Below are positions 57,006 through 64,000 of a DNA stretch of 64,000 bases, one piece after another; the stretch's first letter is position 1; each line of letters opens with the position of its first letter. The notes beneath the pieces are model-generated. The model was not told where the DNA came from and did no database searches. It saw nothing but the letters and a program-made list of their open reading frames with translations. A program made the position numbers and the translations under genes. The stretch is from Onchidella celtica (lineage: Eukaryota; Mollusca; Gastropoda; Systellommatophora; Onchidiidae), in assembly GCA_963931925.1 (NCBI GenBank), contig OZ007570.1:43918187-43982186 (forward strand), given 5' to 3'.

Positions 57006-57668
57006 TGAAAGTGGAGAAGAGCAGGCAGAACAAGGCCGCTGCCAGGGCAAAATTCTAAACAGTTAATCCCTAGCACAAAAACCACACAGAAACAAGAACA
57101 ATAGAAATAAAAAGAAGACAAGTGAGGTGTAAATGCCAATAGCAGGAACTTCCTAAAATAAAGACGTAAACACAGGGAAAGTCATTGATCTACAAACTAG
57201 CCAGCAAATGTATCAATGTTACACTGAACTTCTCGGATCAAAATTATCTTCAATTCTTGTCCTTAAAAGATACCAGGAGTAACGTTTGATTTCAGAACCT
57301 TCAAAGACTTTGATGTACAGGAATAGAAAGCCATTTTAAATATTTCGTGTTGTAAAGCTGGGAGATTTTGCACACTCTACTGTGCTCTCCGTAAATAATA
57401 TTTTCATTTTCTGTTCAGTTTTGCTTCTGAAAGAAGATCAAACATTGATAATGAACACTGAAAATGATTCCCAAAGTTCATGAAGAACAGAGATCAAGGA
57501 CTCTTCTGAATTTAATACCCTGAAACTGGTGCGAACCCGCAACTTTCATCATGAGACTTGCGAGAGAAATGAAGAAAGGTGGAGATGTGGTGAGATTGTG
57601 AAACTATAACTACGTCGCTCCAAGGAAGCCTCTGTAAAGGCTGATAGCTAACTGAGCAAATCTATTTT
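57006..57668. other. no gene recognised
   Basis: No supported feature. Confidence 0.45.
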
Positions 57669-57812
57669 CCGCCAGTTTCCACTCAGATTTGAATTTCCTT
57701 TGAATCAACTGGCGAGACAGGTTTGTTTCAGTCTCACTAGTGCGCGAGGTCCCGGTCAACTCTATAGTGCACAAAACGGAGGCAAAACAGACTTCACTCA
57801 GTGCGCCTTCGG
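57669..57812 (-). mobile_element. MITE family B, reverse copy, shortened
   Basis: CCGCCAGTTTCCACTCAG, then GTTTGTTTCAGTCTCACTAG and CAGACTTCACTCAGTGCGCC. Core and both ends recognisable relative to 59741-59937 inverted. Confidence 0.6.
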
Positions 57813-58020
57813 CCTAATGGTAACAACTGTTAAGGCAGAGTGCCAGTTTGCTTTGCCTACAGCTGTGTGTTTAGCTCTTTACTTTAGGAGGTTTCGCTGC
57901 CATTGGCATTCACACCTCACTTTTTTCTCCTTTTTATTTTCCTTGTTCTTGTTTCTGTATGTTTTTGTGGTAGGGATTCGTTTTTTAGAACTTGCTCTTT
58001 TCAACTTTCAACTGTCAAGG

Positions 58021-58240
58021 TATCTTTAACATGCGCAGCGTGCATACGGGCCCTCCGAGTTTTTTCGTCCTTATCCGAGAAGACTAGGTGCTCGAGTTTT
58101 TTCGTCCTTATCCGAGAAGACTAGGTGCTCGACCATAGGATCAGGGAGAGGAATTTTTTACCCCCGAAAAAATTCCAACATGTCTGCACCGACAGGGGAT
58201 CGAATCCGGTACCTTCGGCATGAGAGGTGAGCGCCGTGTC
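58021..58240 (-). mobile_element. tRNA-derived SINE, copy 2 with internal duplication
   Basis: Minus-strand copy of 56783-57005. Its B box GATTCGATCCC is closer to consensus. The central domain contains a perfect tandem duplication of 37 bp (58056-58092 and 58093-58129) that copy 1 lacks. Confidence 0.8.
58056..58129. repeat. 37-bp tandem duplication in SINE
   Basis: Two identical units beginning CGAGTTTTTTCGTCC within the SINE central domain. Confidence 0.92.
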
Positions 58241-58314
58241 CCCGATTGTCCTGTATGGTCGCGGTTCAACTCTACAATGCCCAAAACCGAGACAAGAGAC
58301 TTCACTCAGCGCGC
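58234..58314. mobile_element. MITE family B fragment
   Basis: Short piece with CGCGGTTCAACTCTACAATG, then GAGACTTCACTCAGCGCGC, similar to 57745-57805. Confidence 0.45.
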
Positions 58315-58332
58315 TATGGGACTATTGGTGGT

Positions 58333-58692
58333 TACATTCAGAGTGCTATCTGGCTATTCCTACTGCTCTCCCCTGCCCCCCCCCCCCCCGCACTTGCCCC
58401 GTGAAATAGATTGCTATTCCTATATCTACACCCCCCCCCCCCCCATATCCTTTGAAATTGTTACATTTCGAATGCTAGCTTGCTACTGCTATAGCTACTC
58501 TCCCCCCCCCCCCCCCACCCCCTTTCAAATTGTTACATTTCGAGTGCTAGCTTGCTACTGCTATAGCTACCCCCACCCCCCCACCCAACCCGCCCTTTGA
58601 ACCTGTTACATTTAGAGAGTGCTAGCTTGGTATTCCTATAGCTCCTCCTCCTCCCCCCCCCCCCCCTACCCACCCCCTTCCCCCCCCCCCAG
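58333..58692. repeat. C-rich minisatellite, units of about 70 bp
   Basis: Four to five imperfect units. Each has TTGTTACATTTCGAGTGCTA, then GCTTGCTACTGCTATAGCTA, then a C11-C15 run. The unique parts are well conserved while C-run lengths vary. Frames across it give Pro-rich false ORFs. Confidence 0.92.
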
Positions 58693-59459
58693 CTCTCCGA
58701 AATCGGTGAGCTAAATGCTCCATTTTTTTTCCCTACACAAAAGCCTTCGAAACCATTCTTCCGTCCCCGCAGATCGTTTCAGCTTTAAAAAGTCAAAAAT
58801 AGACGTTACTAGCACTTTGATAGACACGCTGGTGACGGTCAATAAAGCCCTTGGGGAAATAAACGCTTCCTATAAAAGGCAACGATAACGAACCCTGCAA
58901 CCCGCTTGATACTTCAAAGGCGTTTAGCAAACTCGATTAACTGATGCTTGAAAGGTGAGTTACGGAATATCAAACGGCGATGAAGGCTGTATAATGCATA
59001 CAGACTGTTCGAGATCTGGCAGTCGCTTTAGCTTGACCGTCACTAAAAGGTACTGAACGCCACCCAGCGTAGGGGGGGGTGGGGGGCTTTTTAAAAAGAC
59101 GGGGGCTAAATAATTGGTCGACAAGGCGCTGAAAAAGACTGGAAAGTGGCTTTCATGATTCCTGCAGAGTGGTAGTGAATAAATAAGTTAATGAAGCAGA
59201 TGATATCTTTTTGATACACTTTTATTCATTCGGAAGGTTATAGAAATATTATGGCTTTTGCAATCAGAGCATTACTATTCAGCCTCTTTCTAAGGCAATG
59301 CTTTTTTTTTTTCTTTTATTCCCTTGAAGATTTAAAACCGCTAGAAGGTAAAAAGAAAAAAATAAAGAAAAACCGTGTACGTGCATACGTAGATGTAACT
59401 GATGAAATAGTATTATACAAACTATAGAAAATCTGTGGGGTCACAGCTAAGTCTTGAAG
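58693..59459. other. no gene recognised
   Basis: No supported feature. Confidence 0.45.
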
Positions 59460-59673
59460 CAAAAACAAAATGTGGCAAAAAGAGAAACTTGTATGCAGCA
59501 AAGCGCCGGGTACGGAATAATACTGAAACGATCCAGTAACGCAAAGTCTTCCGTTTTCCTTTGCGTTTTATTGTATCGTTTCTGTGTTACTTCTTACGGG
59601 GGGCCCATGGGGGGGGGGGGGGGATTTGCTGCATTCAAGTTTTTCTTTTTGCCACATTTTGTCTTGGCAGCTG
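59460..59673. mobile_element. foldback element, copy with both arms
   Basis: The left arm ACAAAATGTGGCAAAAAGAG, TATGCAGCAAAG is mirrored at the right as TTTGCTGCATTC, CTTTTTGCCACATTTTGT, about 214 bp end to end. A G15 run (59609-59623) interrupts the right arm. Same family as 6872-7265. Confidence 0.75.
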
Positions 59674-59740
59674 TGACTGGGCAGTGTAATACGGTGTAAA
59701 GATTTCGTTGACCATGTTTGGTTATTGGAGACTAGCCAGG

Positions 59741-59937
59741 CTGGCAGCGTCTCGGTCTAAGTGTGAGGTGTTAACTTTGGAGTTAAAAGGGATGACGCGC
59801 ACTGGACAGACTGAAACAAATCTATCTTGCTAGTTCGGGTGCGACAAAACTGTCTTGTGTCAGTTGGTGGAAGGACAGAGCGCGCGCACTCATTCTAAAC
59901 AGACACAAAACAGACTTGACTCAGTGTACCGCCAACC
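59741..59937 (+). mobile_element. MITE family B, copy
   Basis: TCTCGGTCTAAGTGTGAGG, core GACTGAAACAAATCTATCTT and GACAAAACTGTCTTGTGTC, right end CAGACTTGACTCAGTGTACC, GCCAACC. The left terminal bases are missing. Confidence 0.68.
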
Positions 59938-60420
59938 TCATGATGCTCTAAGCTTGTAGCTGACACAAAGAAAATAAACTTTTTAAACACAGGAGTGTAG
60001 AATATAGCAAAGAATTAATGTTCACATCAGGCACACAAAATTCCCAGGTAATGTCAGAAGAAGCAAGGGTTTTGTTCTAGGAAAAAAGCAATGTTAATTC
60101 CCGTTCACTTTATTGTAAAACCTGTCAAAACCCCAAAAATGAGTAGCATGCAAAAACAGATTACCCCGGTCAGTCAGATAGGTCACAGTGACATCGTGGT
60201 AAAATTTCAGCCTTCAAGTAGGCTCATGGACAAACACTGCTATTTTGAATGATACATTCCCCCCGTCTTCCTCCGTCCAACCTCGACAAAACGCATTCAA
60301 CTAAACTGCAAAACAAAACAGGATAAAACCCCGCAATTCAGGTAGATGAAAAATGTCAGTGGTGATTTAGTCCTGGACCAGTTGTCTAGGGAGTGATGTG
60401 GTCCAAAGGGACTTCTCGCA
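59938..60420. other. no gene recognised
   Basis: No supported feature. Confidence 0.45.
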
Positions 60421-60724
60421 ACCTTAGTTCTTGTTTGTTCCAACTTCACTTTTTGCACAACTAAGAATTAAAGTTATGCTTTAGTATTTATGTGCACTGA
60501 ATATAGCTCAATATTTTCTCTATTCGGCTTTGCAATTACACTATGGTTCCATTACAACAGCCACTATGATAAGGATTTGGAATAAATCGCAGCTGTGCAG
60601 TAGCTCAATAAATACATGTACCATACCGCAAGTTAAAAAGTACATTTGTTATGCCTCTTCTACATACTAAAATGTCGTCTCCAGTTATTCAAAAAATGGA
60701 GAAAGAACAAATAAACACTAAGAT
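60421..60724 (+). mobile_element. MITE family A, copy 4, with inserted family G piece
   Basis: Starts ACCTTAGTTCTTGTTTGTTC and ends GAACAAATAAACACTAAGAT. TCGCA on both sides may be a 5-bp target duplication. The extra length compared with other copies is a block (about 60500-60560) resembling family G. Confidence 0.72.
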
Positions 60725-60899
60725 CGCATTTTGTGCTACCCCTTTTAAACACGTAACATAATGAAGGTCGAGATATAATTATTCATTCCTGTGTCCACTG
60801 TGTTGAGTAAAAAAAGTGTTGAAAAACAACGGAGACAAACTAAAGGTTTGTGGCCCCTGTGCTGTGGCCATTCACAAAGTACGTACGCTCCGAGATGAG

Positions 60900-61198
60900 G
60901 GTGGGGGTGCATTTAGTATGCAATTTATAAGTAGTATAGGGAACATCAAAAGATCAAGTGGTTTGGACACCTCACACGGATGCCTACAAACCAACCAGCT
61001 CTTTGGGCATCCAACACCACATACTCTGGCTGGAGAGCCCGAGGAAGACCAAGGCGACGCTGGAGCGACTCCGTGGCAGACACCCTCAGAGATCACCAGA
61101 TGTCCCTCCTCCAGGCCACTTGCTGCCGACAGACGACTGTGTCTCCCCGCGACGCCCACCGGTACAAGCGGAAGGAAAAAGTAAAAGTAAAGTCAGCA
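60900..61198 (+). pseudogene. LINE ORF2 C-terminal remnant
   Basis: From about 60945 the frame reads KIKWFGHLTRMPTNQPALWA, then GWRARGRPRRRWSDSV, and ends in a Lys-rich tail before an AAGTAAAG-type 3' end and a G14 run. GH..RM and GRPRRRW are typical of RTE-like LINE C-termini. No RT survives. Confidence 0.7.
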
Positions 61199-61317
61199 GG
61201 GGGGGGGGGGGGTGGATATTCTGGTGGAGCGTACGGACGCTTTTCAGTTATGGATTAAATTAAAAAGTTTAGTTTTATTATACTTTTTTTGTTGTTGTTT
61301 ACTTCAGCAAATTAAGT

Positions 61318-61390
61318 TTTTGGATTATATAAAGATCCTCCAATGAAACAGTGAAATGGATACTGCAAAATGACATTTAAAGTTTTCAAA
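61318..61390 (+). repeat. weak third copy of the 7.9/10.0 kb segment
   Basis: GTGAAATGGATACTGCAAAA and GACATTTAAAGTTTTC correspond to words at about 10090-10125. Diverged. Confidence 0.4.
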
Positions 61391-62689
61391 CATCACTCAC
61401 TAGTCGAATGGCCGTGCGTTTGGAGAAGGAGAGGTAGGGAGAGGGTTGAAGCTAAGCGTATGAAAAGCTTGCTTGTGGAGGGGGGGGGGAGCGGTGCAAA
61501 GAAATGGCCACAATGGAGCGTACACGTGCTTTACGGAAATAAAGACTATTTTTTAGAGAACCCTGGTATTTTACATAATAAGGGCACTATATCACCAGTG
61601 AATGCAACTCAATATTTTCAATTTTTGCGAAGTAGTGTTTGAAAACCATGGGGACAGTGCAAAAAATGTAAGCCTATACCTTATGCAAATAAACTCAAAC
61701 TTGATAACCAATTTAGTCATCTTCATAGATGGTCAGGAAAACCATGTTAGCGGTCGGTGAGCTTTGTGATGGTTTTAGAGGTGTATATTGACCGAATGTC
61801 ATGTGGTCGACGGACTTTCCATACACCTGTGGTCACTTACTGACCTAATTTGATAACACACAAATCTAAATCAGGAAAGTTGTATACTTCACAGGCGTGC
61901 AGGTTTATAGAAGTGCCCACTTGTTCAAAGGAAATGTGGAAATAGGATGATAAACAGTGAGAACGTAAACATGAAACATTTTCCTTTGAAAATGGGTCAG
62001 GATGAATCGTGTGTTGTAGCTTGGCTCCACGGCTTTAATATTTAGTATTATTTTAAAGGCATTTAGATGCGTAGGTTGGTTTGGTATTTTATATAAAATA
62101 CTTATAATATACCGCACTGTTGTACACATTTGCTCGGGATTGATAGATAGCAGTAGCGCTTGACTATTACTTATTGGGCAGAGTTTGACGCCTGGTTAGT
62201 TGCATTTTGTGAATGTAAAAAAAGGTTTAATTCACAATATTGTTATACTGACTTGCTTGTGATAAATAGAAAGCAGCAGCATCAGACTGTGTAGGCAGAA
62301 TTTGGTAGGATAAACATAATATCAAAGAGGTAAGTGTATAGACAGAAGAAAAAACAGAGATAAAAATAGATAGGATCAGTAAGGAGAATACGTTGTTTTA
62401 AAACTTATCATGATTTGGACATTTTTACTTGTTGTGGGGAGACCCAAGCACCGATTCTGCCATCAGGTGTTGTAACTCATCTGCAATAATTTTGATCTGA
62501 ATGCACAAAGTTCAATGGCTCACAATCTTCTCGCCAGGTGTCATCTGGGTCAAACATTTTATTTACCACAAAGAAAAACAACAATGATAAACGTACTTGA
62601 AAATTGAGTTTGGAATAGGTAAAATTTTGGGAACTGGCTTTGCACTTCGCATAGAAAGCTTAAGTCAAACCCAAAACACAGGATACCGA
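61391..62689. other. no gene recognised
   Basis: No supported gene; a G10 run near 61481. Confidence 0.45.
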
Positions 62690-62885
62690 AGACGAATCAA
62701 TTCGTCATTCCGTCCGCCGACTTGCGCGCGTATCATCCACGTCAACAATGCAACAATTCATACCACACCCCTTCATAATTGAACGAAAAAGAGTTAGGTA
62801 CTCACCGTATTTATATGCGCGCAATTTGTGGACATAATTATAGTGAGAGAAGGAATGTTTCTCCTGGGTACTCTGTATCTCGGGT
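62690..62885 (+). mobile_element. dispersed repeat family D, copy 3
   Basis: CCGACTTGCGCGCGTATCAT, then ACAATGCAACAATTCATACC and ATATGCGCGCAATTTGTGG. Slightly shorter between the arms than the other two copies. Confidence 0.68.
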
Positions 62886-64000
62886 CAAACAGGCAAAGAA
62901 AACCCACCATTTTATTTTTATCATTTTCTTCAAATTCCAACTGCCTACACACTTCTTTTGTATGACGCCATTTCCTTGTCAGTGATAACAGTTTAATTAT
63001 CAGTCTCTTTAAAAGTGTAAGGACTCAGTAGTATGTATCAAGAAGTCGGTTATCATTTTTTTTCTTTTCATGTCTGTTTCTCTTGAAGTCATCACCATGA
63101 TAAAGATGTAGCTATTGTTGATTTTTCTGTGCCTTTTTTTTGTCTGTTTCAATATGATAACGGAATTTATTTTTAGTTAAAATCGTTTGGGGGAGGGGGA
63201 GGGGGGGGGGGAGATTCTCCCTGTAACTGTCACTATGTCCTTTTCCATCGTTCTACCCCCCTCCCCTTTTAAAAAACCTGCAATGTCTTCACTTAATGGT
63301 TTAATTAATTAATTTGATAAAGCATTCATTACACAGGCCAAGACATGTACATAGGCTTTGTTCACATGCATCTAGAACATTACATAACAACATAAATTAA
63401 AGCTCAGGCTGTTGAAGGTCATGATTGGCGCATTTTGCTTTTTTTTTTAATCGAAGGGTGAAAGCAAGGTCGAGAGGTTCCGAATGTCCAAAGGAACAAT
63501 GACAGTTTCTTTCAAAATGGAAAGAGTCGATCTGGGAAATAAATAGATTTCAGAAAAGTGTTAATTTATTACTTTGTAATGTGACCGTGGATGTGCACAA
63601 TCATGGCATATTCATATGCACGGTGAAATTTCGATTAAGTAAACCAACCAAACAAACAAACAAAACGTTAATTGTTGTTATTGTTGTTGTTGCTTTAACA
63701 CAAATAATTGCAAGTAAAATTTGTCGCAACAATGTAGCAGTAACAGACAGGCAGGAAAACGAGTAAACAGTTATATAACAGGAAACAAATTTGTCAGTCA
63801 GACTATCCAGTAAAGAACCAATCAACTCATTCACTTATTTAACCGCAGCAATTATCAGTCAAGCAACAATAAAGTTCACTAAATCTTCACTACTGCAACG
63901 ATACAGGTGAAGGGAGAATGAAGAAAAAAAGAAGAAGAAGAAGAAGTAGAGTGAGTCAGGTGTGAAGATCCCTTTACGGGAAACCAGCTTAGGTTTTGTC
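62886..64000. other. no gene recognised
   Basis: No supported gene. G-run near 63199-63211, AACA/TTG triplets near 63650-63690 and GAA triplets near 63930. Confidence 0.45.

Overview
The window looks like intergenic or intronic DNA from the nuclear genome of a metazoan, most likely a marine invertebrate and possibly a mollusc. The evidence is dense simple repeats (ACAG/GATA, GA, TTTC, GAT, AAC), many mononucleotide G or C runs of about 14-18 bases, several LINE lineages, many short terminal-inverted-repeat (TIR) elements, tRNA-derived SINEs, and a Ty3/Gypsy element of the Gmr1 type, a group known from fish and marine invertebrates. The taxon is inferred from this style; no host gene identifies a species. 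No intact multi-exon host gene was recognised.

Layout. 0-14 kb: simple repeats, small TIR or foldback elements, a 0.33-kb duplicated segment (7.93 and 10.03 kb), and an element with palindromic ends present twice. The second copy is split by a LINE 3' end, and the first copy shows the unoccupied site. 14-17 kb: a CRE-like site with a broken THAP-domain ORF, an 85-bp inverted repeat, a Helitron-like end, and a 5'-truncated CR1/L2-like LINE. 17-25 kb: mostly featureless, with dispersed MITEs. 25.1-33.5 kb: a complete, apparently young LTR retrotransposon (1.2-kb LTRs, 5-bp target duplication). Its ORFs run Gag-PR-IN and then RT-RNase H, so integrase lies before reverse transcriptase. 34.5-36.3 kb: a hAT-like MITE with an 8-bp target duplication, containing two head-to-tail Helitron-like elements. 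36.5-43 kb: LINE remnants and a nearly complete minus-strand EN-RT LINE broken by two single-base frameshifts. 43-50 kb: simple repeats, a 34-bp inverted repeat 1.6 kb apart, and LINE tails. 50.8-51.2 kb: a 138-codon acidic ORF with promoter-like and poly(A) signals, the best host-gene-like or transposon-exon candidate. 51-64 kb: dispersed repeats, two copies of a tRNA-derived SINE, a C-rich minisatellite, and LINE debris.

The genes here belong to mobile elements. The LTR element carries Gag, protease, integrase, RT and RNase H, while the LINE proteins are all broken. The most notable items are the integrase-first order with a SCAN-like Gag region, the tandem triplication of its LTR/primer-binding-site junction, and the tandem Helitron-in-hAT nest. 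All family assignments were made by reading motifs, without database searches.
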